Assembly (NCBI RefSeq): GCF_000948415.1
Contig: NZ_JYII01000020.1
Coordinates: 310,001 to 374,000, forward strand
Direction: 5' to 3'
From: Thalassospira sp. HJ
Lineage (GTDB): Bacteria > Pseudomonadota > Alphaproteobacteria > Rhodospirillales > Thalassospiraceae
Length of the DNA: 64,000 bases
Part shown: in pieces, positions 8,549 through 16,838 of the stretch
How the letters are laid out: every line of letters begins with the position of its first letter
How positions within the stretch are numbered: the first letter of the stretch is position 1
The notes under the pieces: generated by a model
Told to the model about the DNA's origin: nothing
Databases searched by the model: none
Seen by the model: only the letters and a program-made list of their open reading frames with translations
Program-made: the position numbers and the translations under genes

Positions 8549-10216
8549 ATGTCCGGGAAAACAGAAACGCGCCATGGCGGACGCATTCTGGTCGATCAAC
8601 TGGCCCTGCACGGGGCCGAACGCGTCTTTCTTGTCCCGGGCGAAAGTTACCTAGCCGTGCTTGATGGCCTTGTCGATCATCCGGACATCGATCCGATCAT
8701 CTGCCGTCAGGAAGGTGGCGCTGCCATCATGGCCGAGGCCTATGGCAAGTTGACCAACAAGCCCGGTATCTGCATGGTGACGCGCGGCCCGGGAGCGACC
8801 AACGCATCGGCGGGTGTTCATGTCGCCCATCAGGACAGCACGCCAATGATCCTTCTGGTCGGCCAGATCGGACGGGACATGGTCGATCGCGAGGCCTTTC
8901 AGGAAGTCGATTACCGCAAGATGTTCGAACCGCTCGCCAAATGGGTCGGGCAGATCGATGACATCAACCGCATCCCGGAATATATCAGCCACGCTTATCA
9001 CATCGCGACATCCGGTCGCCCCGGCCCGGTGGTGCTGGCCCTTCCCGAAGATATGCTGTCATCAAGTGCTGATGTGCCAGATGCCAAACCCTATGTCCCG
9101 GTTGAGGCCAAAACAGCCCCCGAAGACGTCGCCCGTTTCCGCGAGGCGCTTTCGAAATCGGCAAAGCCCGTCATGATCGTCGGCGGTGGCGGCTGGACCC
9201 GCGAAGCGACTGAAAACCTTAAATCGTTTGCACTTCGTAACAATGCCCCGGTCGCGACCAGCTTCCGCTGTCAGGACTATATCCCTAACACGCATAGCCA
9301 CTTCATCGGCGATGTCGGCATCGGCATCAATCCGAAGCTGGCAGAGTTCATCAAGGACAGCGATCTTGTGATTTTGGTCGGCTCACGCATGGGGGAAATG
9401 ACCAGCAGTGGCTATAGCCTGCTTGAGATCCCCTGCCCGAAACAGAAACTGGTCCATGTTTACAGTGGCCCCGATGAATTGGGCCGGGTCTATCGCCCGG
9501 ATGTCGCAATCAATGCATCCCAACGTTCCTTCCTGCGTGCCATTGCGATGATGGAGCCGGTGGATGGCAGCGCGCGTGATGAAATGATCGAAACCGCACA
9601 CGCCAATTACATCGCCTTTTCCACCCCGGTTGAAACCCCGGGCGATGTCAAAATGGCGCATGTGGTGGCGGAACTGCGTGAAAAGCTGCCCGATAATGCG
9701 ATTGTCACCAATGGAGCGGGCAACTATGCCGCCTTCCTGCATCGCTTCTTCCGCTACCGGGAATATCGCACCGAACTGGCCCCGACGTCGGGATCGATGG
9801 GCTATGGATTGCCAGCTTCGGTCTCGGCCAAGCTGGCCCATCCGGATCGCCCGGTGGTCTGTCTTGCCGGTGATGGATGCTTTTTGATGCACGGGCAAGA
9901 ATTTGCCACCGCCGTGCAATATGGTGCGAATATCATCACGCTGGTGGTCAATAACGGCATGTTCGGCACCATCCGCATGCATCAGGAACGCAACTATCCG
10001 GGCCGCGTTTCGGGCACCGAACTGCACAACCCGGATTTCGCCGCCTACGCCAAGGCCTTTGGCGGTTACGGCGAAACCGTCACCAAGACCGAGGATTTCG
10101 GCCCCGCCTTTGAGCGCGCTGTCGCATCAAACAAACCGGCCATCCTCGAAATCCAGGTCGACCCACAGGCGCTCACCCCGATCAAAACCCTTGATCAGAT
10201 CCGCGCCGGCACCTGA
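8549..10216 (+). CDS. Thiamine diphosphate-dependent enzyme, acetolactate synthase-like
   Basis: A 555-residue ThDP enzyme with the usual three-domain order: Pyr domain (about 8-170, catalytic Glu in RQEGG), central domain (about 195-325) and PP domain (about 375-530, GDGCF followed about 26 residues later by NNG, the ThDP/Mg motif). It resembles the large family of ilvB-like proteins of uncertain substrate (acetolactate synthase, sulfoacetaldehyde acetyltransferase, oxalyl-CoA decarboxylase relatives). No small regulatory subunit gene lies next to it, so it is probably not the biosynthetic acetohydroxyacid synthase. It appears monocistronic, with GGAG about 11 bases before the ATG. The 238 bases upstream hold nothing I can name. 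Confidence 0.85.
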   Translation: MSGKTETRHGGRILVDQLALHGAERVFLVPGESYLAVLDGLVDHPDIDPIICRQEGGAAIMAEAYGKLTNKPGICMVTRGPGATNASAGVHVAHQDSTPMILLVGQIGRDMVDREAFQEVDYRKMFEPLAKWVGQIDDINRIPEYISHAYHIATSGRPGPVVLALPEDMLSSSADVPDAKPYVPVEAKTAPEDVARFREALSKSAKPVMIVGGGGWTREATENLKSFALRNNAPVATSFRCQDYIPNTHSHFIGDVGIGINPKLAEFIKDSDLVILVGSRMGEMTSSGYSLLEIPCPKQKLVHVYSGPDELGRVYRPDVAINASQRSFLRAIAMMEPVDGSARDEMIETAHANYIAFSTPVETPGDVKMAHVVAELREKLPDNAIVTNGAGNYAAFLHRFFRYREYRTELAPTSGSMGYGLPASVSAKLAHPDRPVVCLAGDGCFLMHGQEFATAVQYGANIITLVVNNGMFGTIRMHQERNYPGRVSGTELHNPDFAAYAKAFGGYGETVTKTEDFGPAFERAVASNKPAILEIQVDPQALTPIKTLDQIRAGT

Positions 10217-10252
10217 GAATTCTTGATTGTTTCGACAATGCAATAAGCGGGA

Positions 10253-10900
10253 TCAGCGCTTGGGAATGCTGATCTCGCCGCTTTCAAGTCCGGCCTTCAG
10301 CTCATCGACGGCAACGGCCAGTTTCTCATCGACCACATGCAGATAGGCCGTCCAGTCCGAAAGTTTGGAGAGCTCTTCTTTGCCATCGGAAATGCCGCGT
10401 AGACCGATCAGCGGCACCTCAAACTTGTGGCACGCACGCAGGATGGCGAAGCTTTCCATATCGACCATGTCAGCATCAATGACGTCATAAGCCGCCCCGG
10501 ACACCACATCGGCCCCGGTCGACAAACGCGCTTCCGGGATACCCGGAATTCGATGCGGCATCGCGATCTCGGCCGGCAGATCCACAAACGGTGTGCAGCC
10601 CTTCTCAAAGCCCAAAACCGACGCGTCCATATCGCGATAAGACACGGAAATCGCCTGATAAACCTCGGCCTGCTCCAACGTCCGCGACCCGGCCGACCCC
10701 AAGGTCACGACAAGGTCCGGCAAATCACCCGCCAGCTTCAATTCGGTCAAGGCAGCGGTCAAATTGATCGCAGCCTCCACCGGCCCAACCCCGATCATCA
10801 GAGGCGTAAAGCGCTCCTTGAGGTATTCGCCATACTCCGCCGGTGCCGCCATACAAAACAGCACGTTGTGGCCAGAAAGATTGTGAAGGTAGCCGCGCAT
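10253..10900 (-). CDS. MTA/SAH nucleosidase-like phosphorylase-superfamily protein
   Basis: A 215-residue protein of the nucleoside phosphorylase/MTA-SAH nucleosidase family, which splits methylthioadenosine or S-adenosylhomocysteine into adenine and a thioribose or homocysteine. Recognisable blocks are NVLFCMAAPAEYG at the start, GVGPVEAAINL, TLGSAGS, and VDMESFAI, the Glu/Met segment that binds ribose. A Ser-Asp pair (GISDGKEEL) sits where the catalytic Asp is expected. Length is slightly under the usual 230. It converges with the ThDP enzyme gene. The start is uncertain because no good ribosome site precedes the ATG at 10900. Confidence 0.83.
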   Translation of the reverse strand: MRGYLHNLSGHNVLFCMAAPAEYGEYLKERFTPLMIGVGPVEAAINLTAALTELKLAGDLPDLVVTLGSAGSRTLEQAEVYQAISVSYRDMDASVLGFEKGCTPFVDLPAEIAMPHRIPGIPEARLSTGADVVSGAAYDVIDADMVDMESFAILRACHKFEVPLIGLRGISDGKEELSKLSDWTAYLHVVDEKLAVAVDELKAGLESGEISIPKR

Positions 10901-11010
10901 TTATTTTTAATCCAAATTCACAGACTGTGTTCAATTGCTTCAAAACAGCCTGACCAAATGTACAGTAGTTTAGTTCCAGCAGCTGAAAAATTATGAAGCT
11001 GCAAACTTAC

Positions 11011-12072
11011 TTAGCGATGATCCAAAATGATCGAAAACGCTCCACCACCATATATATTCACCTGCAAGCCGGGAACATCAGGAAAGGAAAATCCATATTC
11101 GATCTGGAAATTTCCTATGAAGTTGTAACCTTCGATGTGTCCAGAGCCCTGACCGCGAAGGGTCATGTCGGCGTTCAGACCTAACGTCTGTGTAGTCCAG
11201 GAAAGCGTATCAAAAATTTGCTCTCCTTGATTTAACTCGATATTGCCGAAGACATCAAAAATGGTCGGATTGTTGTGGTCAGTTGAGATATCAGAGCTCA
11301 ACGAAACATAATCGAGATCCACAAACCCCTTTTCTTGCATAAACTGAAATATCTCTTCACGTCCAACAGCCCATTGAATTTGTGCTATAATTCTAGAGAA
11401 TTCATCTCTGTATATTCTGCCCTCTGTAATATTTTCTCTGTTCCCCACGAGCCTATCTAGAGCCTTCTGTATTGCCTCTCCTTGGGGACCGAGCGGCACT
11501 GAACTTTCCCACTCAAAAAACTCGTACGTTAGCACTCCGCCAGCCAGATTTACTGATGACCTTAGTCCTTTAGCGAGAGGTCGCGCTAAGTCCACAACGG
11601 GAGGAGAGCAGTCACGACGAATTGCTGCGGGACTTAAAATACCCGATAATTCGTCAGCAAGTTGATTGACACTCTGAATATTCAGGTTGACGATAGGTAG
11701 GTCATCACTTCGCTGAGTTGCAAAAAATAACAAGAACTGACGGCCGTTCGTCAGAGCAGCGTAAGTTGCAGACACTTCAGGATGACGAGCGTAAGTGATC
11801 GCCTGTTCGATGGCATCAATCGTTAGTTCTTGATCCGGAGCCTTTATTTCGAAAGCCCATCGCGCCGCACCAGTAACATTCAGAATGTAATCTGCCCGAC
11901 CACGAAGGGGAGGATCATTATCCTTCTTACGACCAAGAAATGTCCTCTCGTAACGCAGACTTCTCTCTCGCAGAATATCGTTAAGAGTTCCTCGTTCGTA
12001 ACCCAAAGCTGTGAGAAGAGGTGCCGCAACCTCTTCCCGAATATCGGTTTCGTTCGCGTTCTCAAGGTTCAT
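11011..12072 (-). CDS. Lone type I restriction R-subunit N-terminal (PD-(D/E)XK) domain protein
   Basis: A 353-residue protein whose first 150 residues match the HsdR N-terminal nuclease domain: RADYIL then WAFEIKAP give the D...ExK active-site pattern, and QAITYARHPE is a typical following helix. The rest has no motor helicase motifs; its last 80 residues are strand-rich and unrecognised. No HsdM or HsdS gene is nearby, so this is not a complete restriction system. Codon and base use are much AT-richer than both neighbours, and it sits directly at the 3' side of tRNA-Arg, both signs of transfer. The ATG at 12072 is preferred over an upstream TTG at 12117 because of GGCGGA just before it. A stand-alone defence or DNA-processing role is possible but unproven. 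Confidence 0.75.
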   Translation of the reverse strand: MNLENANETDIREEVAAPLLTALGYERGTLNDILRERSLRYERTFLGRKKDNDPPLRGRADYILNVTGAARWAFEIKAPDQELTIDAIEQAITYARHPEVSATYAALTNGRQFLLFFATQRSDDLPIVNLNIQSVNQLADELSGILSPAAIRRDCSPPVVDLARPLAKGLRSSVNLAGGVLTYEFFEWESSVPLGPQGEAIQKALDRLVGNRENITEGRIYRDEFSRIIAQIQWAVGREEIFQFMQEKGFVDLDYVSLSSDISTDHNNPTIFDVFGNIELNQGEQIFDTLSWTTQTLGLNADMTLRGQGSGHIEGYNFIGNFQIEYGFSFPDVPGLQVNIYGGGAFSIILDHR

Positions 12073-12218
12073 ATCTAAATCCGCCGAATAGCTGTATCTA
12101 ACACCCAAGAAAAACAACCATTGGTAAAAAATCTAGATACGTATTCTCTTTAAATCCAGCATATAAACTGGAAAAAGAAAACAAACCTCTACCGACACAC
12201 TTAATTTCTAGGGAAATT

Positions 12219-12295
12219 TGGCGCACCCGACAGGATTCGAACCTGTGGCCTTTGCCTTCGGAGGGCAACGCTCTATCCAGCTGAGCTACGGGTGC
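12219..12295 (-). tRNA. tRNA-Arg (CCG)
   Basis: A complete cloverleaf on the minus strand, 77 nt including an encoded CCA. The acceptor stem is GCACCCG paired with CGGGTGC, with G as discriminator. The D arm contains AGCTGGATAGA, the anticodon loop is CTCCGAA (anticodon CCG, reading CGG), and the T arm contains GGTTCGAATCC. AT-rich foreign-looking DNA lies beyond its 3' end, as expected at an integration hot spot, but I see no integrase gene and no repeat of the tRNA 3' end. Confidence 0.97.
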
Positions 12296-12445
12296 GCAAT
12301 ATATGGGGCCATGACTGGAATATGTGGCCCGAGTGCGATGGGTGATACAGGTTTTGGCCTGAACGGGCAAGGGTTTTCGAACCCGTTCGTGGGCTTAGGC
12401 ATCACCGGTCCCGGTTAAGGTAACCTTGGCACGTTTTGGCTGCAA

Positions 12446-14182
12446 TTAACTTTCGACATCCCGGCGTTCATAGGGGTCGCGCACGACCCACGTGCCGTTC
12501 CATTCACGGTCCTGTTCGCGGCGCTCAAGGCGCTCCATCCGGTTCATCATCAGCTGGGCTGCGAAGTCGCTGTCATCAAATTCGATGACTTCTTCATAAA
12601 GCGGGCGGGCGGCATCGAAATTGCCGTCGCGGTAATGCGCCATGGCGGTTTCGTATTTGCTGCGCCATTCGCGGCGTTCATCAGAAAGCTGTCCGCCCGG
12701 GGCCAGGACTTCGTACAGGAAGACGACCTTTTCGGTACCCAGAAGCACCACATGATCAAGATCGCGCATTTCGACCTCGCCCGATGCCATATTGGCGGTT
12801 TCGTGCGATGCGAGAATTTGCGTGCCATAAACCCGGTTGGCCTTTTCAAGGCGGTTGGCATAGTTCACGCAATCGCCGACGACGGTATAGGCGCGGGACT
12901 TGTCTGTGCCGATGGAACCCACAACCACCTCGCCGGTCGCGATACCCACGCGGATTTCAAGGCCGTGATCGCCGATCAGATCAGCATATTTGGTCTTAAG
13001 CGCGTTAAAGCGCGCGACCTGTTCAAGGGCGGCCTGACAGGCATGTTTGGCATGTGCGCCTTCACCGCAGAACGGCGGACCCCAGAAGCCGATCACGCGG
13101 TCACCGACGAAGTTGTCGATAATGCCGCTTTGATTGGCAATCGGTTCGGTCATCGCGGTGAGATAGTCATTGAGGAAATCGACAAGCTTTTCCGGCGGCG
13201 TATGTTCGGCCAGCCAGTCAAACCCGGTCAGGTTCACGACACTGACCGTCATCACGCGCTTTTCGGAGTTCTCAAGCGCGGTTTCCTGATTGATAAGATT
13301 ATTGATGACTTTCGGATCGACATATTTGCCAAACCGCTCGCGCATCCGAAAACGCACCCGCAATTCACGGGTCATGCGGTTAAAGGCTTCGCCCAATCGG
13401 CCAAAATCACCCTTGGAGCTGAATTCAAGCTTGGTATCGAGCTTGCCTGATTGAATGGCATTAAGCGCGTTTGTGGTTTTGCGCACGGCAACCACCACCG
13501 CGTGCGCCATGTAATAGGCCAGCGAAATGCCGATAATCACGGCCGCCAGCATCATGATGAATTCGGCCTGGATCAGGAAGTCTTCCCGTTTGGAAACGTT
13601 TTCCACCGTCTGGGCGGCGTAGTCTTCAAGCAGGCGGATTTCATTGCGCAGGTTAAGCACGATAATCCGGTGCAGACCACGCACAGTTTTTTCCTGCGCC
13701 CCGGCATCGGGAAGGTTGCCCGCCCGCACCTGATCCAGCAGCCGTTCAACACCCAACGAAAACTGCGCAGACACATCGGCGAATTCGCGCATGCGCACAT
13801 CAAGATCAAGCAGCACACCCTCTTCAAAATGACCGGATGCCTGCGCCCGACCAAGGGCGGCAAAAGTAAATGATTTGCGGAAGGCCTGTTCGATCTGGGT
13901 CTGTTTGGCCTCAATCTCGATCTCGATACCATTCAGGAGAGATGTCTGCGGCCCGTCGCTTTCGACCACGCGCATATAGCGATCAATCAGCGAAATCTGT
14001 TCAAGCTGACGCGCCCGCACGTCCGAGAGCGAATCCTTGACCGGCGTCACATAGCGCGACACCGCTTCAAGATCACCATTGATGCCAAGGGACTGGATCA
14101 CGGAGAACCCGGTGGCCACAACGAGCCACACGACAAAAAAGGCCGCGACACCCAGGAACTTTGCCCGAATGGTCCTTAGCAT
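12446..14182 (-). CDS. Membrane adenylate/guanylate cyclase with HAMP domain
   Basis: A 578-residue class III nucleotide cyclase. From the ATG at 14182, preceded by AGGA, a first membrane helix spans about residues 10-30. A long helical periplasmic sensor region runs to about 205, a second membrane helix to about 230, then a HAMP domain (about 232-285) and the catalytic domain (about 320-500). The catalytic domain shows VVNLTGFDWLAEH where class III enzymes have their first metal Asp region, GDRVIGFWGPP, GIATGEVVVGSIG, and YTVVGDCVNYANRLE. In the first motif the metal-binding Asp of the usual F-x-D-I/L-x-G-F is replaced by Asn in VNLTGF, so activity needs checking. A short TPR-like C-terminal helix pair follows. 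The REP-bounded element lies just upstream. Confidence 0.88.
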   Translation of the reverse strand: MLRTIRAKFLGVAAFFVVWLVVATGFSVIQSLGINGDLEAVSRYVTPVKDSLSDVRARQLEQISLIDRYMRVVESDGPQTSLLNGIEIEIEAKQTQIEQAFRKSFTFAALGRAQASGHFEEGVLLDLDVRMREFADVSAQFSLGVERLLDQVRAGNLPDAGAQEKTVRGLHRIIVLNLRNEIRLLEDYAAQTVENVSKREDFLIQAEFIMMLAAVIIGISLAYYMAHAVVVAVRKTTNALNAIQSGKLDTKLEFSSKGDFGRLGEAFNRMTRELRVRFRMRERFGKYVDPKVINNLINQETALENSEKRVMTVSVVNLTGFDWLAEHTPPEKLVDFLNDYLTAMTEPIANQSGIIDNFVGDRVIGFWGPPFCGEGAHAKHACQAALEQVARFNALKTKYADLIGDHGLEIRVGIATGEVVVGSIGTDKSRAYTVVGDCVNYANRLEKANRVYGTQILASHETANMASGEVEMRDLDHVVLLGTEKVVFLYEVLAPGGQLSDERREWRSKYETAMAHYRDGNFDAARPLYEEVIEFDDSDFAAQLMMNRMERLERREQDREWNGTWVVRDPYERRDVES

Positions 14183-14286
14183 GCCGGTCCTGATCCTCCG
14201 GTTAAGTGATGTTGCACCGTCAATCGCTGCTTGGCATATCGGAACGAAACAGCGGTTCGACAACCCGCATAATGCATTGCAACTGC

Positions 14287-14549
14287 AGGGTCAGGACCCG
14301 CCAATATGCTTGCAGTGGTCTGCAAAATTTGTGCTGATACGCGAAGCAAGATCGCAGGAATATATTTATATTTCAAGATTTTGCGACAAAGTAGCGGTGC
14401 AAATTTTACTGATCCGAAGGACAATCGCTATCCATGCAACCTTCTGCGTCAACGTCCTCGACCGGGCATTAGCCCGCTCTTCGGACATTTCCTAGTATTT
14501 CGCATGGATAGCGATTGCCACTGTAACCATATTGGCGGGTCCTGACCCT
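14287..14549 (+). repeat. REP-bounded structured repeat, copy A
   Basis: A 263-base element in the gap between the cyclase and hydrolase genes. Its ends are 32-base inverted repeats (14287-14318 and 14518-14549) starting AGGGTCAGGACCC, with the outer 22 pairs perfect and two mismatches inside. Inside are AAAATTTG/CAAATTTT (14324-14331 with 14400-14407), CAAGATC/GATTTTG (14347-14353 with 14377-14383), AATAT/ATATT (14359-14363 with 14368-14372), and a perfect 16-base stem CAATCGCTATCCATGC (14422-14437 with 14502-14517) that abuts the right end. A second copy at 59652-59916 shares core blocks such as CGACAAAGTAGC and ATCCGAAGGACA but has different, still complementary, stem sequences. No target duplication or plausible ORF is seen. 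The rest of the 14183-14590 gap holds only the cyclase leader. Confidence 0.93.
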
Positions 14550-14590
14550 TGAAAAGGCTACCTGATCACGGTTTGTGGGTCAAAATGCAA

Positions 14591-15595
14591 TCATTTGATT
14601 GTGCAGGAATAATTTTGATCGGTTTTGCTCGCCATTACCCAGCGCCGGATATCCTCGATCACCACCGGCCCGTTCAGATCGCGCAAAAGCATATGATAGC
14701 CCGCCGGATAAAGGCAGCGGTCATAGGTCGGCAGATTGCCAGCAGATAACACATCATCAAGGGCTGCTACCGCTTCGGGCGGGATGACCTGATCCTGCTC
14801 ACCCGATAGCAAAAGGGTCGGCACCGCAATGTCACCGGCCCGAACGCGCGCCAGATCCATGATATCGGCAACCCCGGCAATCAGATCGACACGCACCGAT
14901 GACATCATTTGTGGATCGCGCGATAACCTGCGCAGCATTTCGATATTATCCGATGGCAAGATATCAAGCCCCCGGCCGGTCAGCGGCAACCATGGCAGGC
15001 TGTGCGAGATGATCGAAAGCGGGGCTGTCTGATACCATGGCATCATGTCCCGATTCCAAACCGCCGGTGCCACCAGCACCAAGCCATCCATCAAATGCCC
15101 ACGGGTGGCCGCCGTGATGATTGCCACCGCCCCGCCCATCGAATTGCCCAGCAGATAAACCGGTTTGTCGGGATAGCGCGCACGCAACAATGTCAGAACA
15201 TCACTGGCATCATTGACCATGCTTGCTGCCCCGGCCCAGAACGGGCGCGACGGGCTTCGGCCAAAGCCGCGCTGGTCAAAGGAATAGATTGCAATGCCCT
15301 TTGGACCGATCTGTTCGCCCAACTCCATGAAGGCATTGGCGTAATCACCCATCCCGTGCAGGGCAAGGATCACTGCATCCGGGTTTTCAAGATCGCCCCA
15401 GCTTTGCAACGGCAGTTCCGTGCCATCACTTGCCACAAAAAGATCCGACCCAAGCACGGTTTGGGCAATCGGCGGTCCCGCCGGGCGAACCGTCGGCGCG
15501 CAAGCCGCAACCAGCCCAATCAGAACAAGGGCGATCAGCGTCTGAAGAAATCTGGAGAGGTGGGCAAAAGAGGACACAGGGCACCGGATCAGCAC
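14591..15595 (-). CDS. Lipoprotein alpha/beta hydrolase, monoglyceride lipase-like
   Basis: A serine hydrolase of about 334 residues in the lysophospholipase/monoacylglycerol lipase group. The N-terminus has a hydrophobic helix ending in VAAC, a lipobox, so the protein is probably an envelope lipoprotein. The alpha/beta fold shows ALHGMGDY (oxyanion region), the nucleophile elbow GNSMGG, an Asp in LLLSGEQDQVIPP and a His in YPAGYHMLLRD. The start is unclear: GTG at 15595 or 15577 both precede the signal region, and the further upstream TTG lies inside a terminator hairpin and is unlikely. It is followed by the structured repeat, then the cyclase in the same direction. Substrate inferred from family only. 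Confidence 0.82.
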   Translation of the reverse strand: MLIRCPVSSFAHLSRFLQTLIALVLIGLVAACAPTVRPAGPPIAQTVLGSDLFVASDGTELPLQSWGDLENPDAVILALHGMGDYANAFMELGEQIGPKGIAIYSFDQRGFGRSPSRPFWAGAASMVNDASDVLTLLRARYPDKPVYLLGNSMGGAVAIITAATRGHLMDGLVLVAPAVWNRDMMPWYQTAPLSIISHSLPWLPLTGRGLDILPSDNIEMLRRLSRDPQMMSSVRVDLIAGVADIMDLARVRAGDIAVPTLLLSGEQDQVIPPEAVAALDDVLSAGNLPTYDRCLYPAGYHMLLRDLNGPVVIEDIRRWVMASKTDQNYSCTIK

Positions 15596-15628
15596 GGGGT
15601 GAGGAAAGGTAACTAAAGCCGATAAAAC

Positions 15629-15656
15629 AAAACCCCGCAAGGATTTGCGGGGTTTT
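15629..15656 (-). terminator. Rho-independent terminator after the ABC ATPase gene
   Basis: A perfect 12-base stem (AAAACCCCGCAA with TTGCGGGGTTTT) around a 4-base loop. On the minus strand it follows the ABC ATPase stop by about 25 bases and ends in a T run, separating it from the hydrolase gene. Confidence 0.9.
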
Positions 15657-15680
15657 GCATGTCATCAGTAACGCGTTTGA

Positions 15681-16643
15681 TCAGGCAGCCTTGCCTGCGC
15701 GTTCCTTGTTGTTGTCACGCGTCAGCTTCAGGAAGATGTCCTCAAGATCGCCTTCCTCGGTCGATAGATCCTTGATCGCAAGGCCACAGCCATGGATCGC
15801 CTCAAGGATTTCCGCCATCTGCGTGTTGCTTGGGCGGTATGAAAGCGCGATCTGGTTTTCCGATTTAAGCTCTGCCCCCCAGGGCGAAAGCGCATCGCGG
15901 ACTGCGTTCAGTTCGTTATTCACGGTCAGAACCAGTGTCTTGTGATCGATCCGGCGCAGCAGGCTGCGCTTGTCTTCATGGGCAATGACATTGCCCTGAT
16001 TGATGATCGCGATCTCGTCACAAAGTTCTTCGGCTTCTTCGAGATAGTGCGTCGTCAGAACGATGGTGACACCGGCCGCGTTCAGTTCCTTGACGTAGGC
16101 CCACAGCTGCTGACGCAGTTCGATATCGACCCCTGCAGTCGGTTCATCAAGAACCAGTACCGGCGGGGTATGCACCATCGCCTTGCCGACCAGAAGACGG
16201 CGACGCATGCCGCCCGAGAGTGATCGGGCATACGAGTCTGCCTTGTCAGACAGGCCGATGGCCGCCAGAATCTCGTCCGTGCGGCGTTCGGATTTCGGCA
16301 CGCCATAGAGGCCCGCCTGCAATTCCATCACCTGACGCGGGGTGAAAAATGCATCAAGGTTCAGTTCCTGCGGCACGATCCCGATTGAACAGCGCGCAGC
16401 GCGCATCTGGGCTTCGATATCGTGGCCCCAGATTTTTGCTGTACCGCTGGTCTTGGTGACCAGACCGGCCAGGATGTTGATAAACGTAGACTTTCCGGCA
16501 CCGTTCGGGCCCAAAAGGGCAAAAAACGAGCCGCGCGGGATCTTGAGCGAAACGTTATCAAGCGCACGTTTTTCGCCGTTCGAACCCTTATAGACCTTGG
16601 TCAGCCCTTCGACTTCGATGGCATAGTCGGGCATTGCAGTCAT
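15681..16643 (-). CDS. ABC transporter ATP-binding protein, ABC-2/CcmA type
   Basis: A 320-residue ATPase subunit of an ABC-2 type exporter (drug, polysaccharide or NodI-like group). It has Walker A GPNGAGKST (about 43-51), the Q-loop in GIVPQELNLD, the signature LSGGMRRR, Walker B LVLDEPTAGVD and the H-loop in LTTHYLEEAEELCD. A C-terminal extension of about 90 residues is typical of the group. GGAG about 10 bases upstream supports the ATG at 16643. No membrane permease gene is adjacent: upstream is a small zinc-finger gene on the opposite strand and downstream a hydrolase after a terminator. The permease must be encoded elsewhere. Substrate unknown. Confidence 0.9.
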   Translation of the reverse strand: MTAMPDYAIEVEGLTKVYKGSNGEKRALDNVSLKIPRGSFFALLGPNGAGKSTFINILAGLVTKTSGTAKIWGHDIEAQMRAARCSIGIVPQELNLDAFFTPRQVMELQAGLYGVPKSERRTDEILAAIGLSDKADSYARSLSGGMRRRLLVGKAMVHTPPVLVLDEPTAGVDIELRQQLWAYVKELNAAGVTIVLTTHYLEEAEELCDEIAIINQGNVIAHEDKRSLLRRIDHKTLVLTVNNELNAVRDALSPWGAELKSENQIALSYRPSNTQMAEILEAIHGCGLAIKDLSTEEGDLEDIFLKLTRDNNKERAGKAA

Positions 16644-16838
16644 ATGTCAGTGATCTCCACTCTTTTCCGCGTCGCTTGTTTGCGCTAAGACCATGGGGCG
16701 CCATGAGCACGCGGAAGTATTGATTGAATATGCCCAATCGGTATCATTCCCGGGAAACCGGGGTCAATGCTGTCCACAGTGCGTGGCCAATCCCGATGGT
16801 CATACAAGCCTGAAAATGGCAAACTTGGAACTGGATAT

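Noticed and set aside
10901-12218. Integrated element at tRNA-Arg with attachment repeats
   Set aside because: No integrase and no copy of the tRNA 3' end found on the far side; only composition and position support transfer.
12361-12388. GAACGGG/CCCGTTC stem between tRNA-Arg and the cyclase gene
   Set aside because: Only seven pairs with no T run; too weak to call a terminator.
14306-14545. Short open frames inside structured repeat copy A
   Set aside because: They cross the paired stems, lack ribosome sites, and are not kept in copy B.
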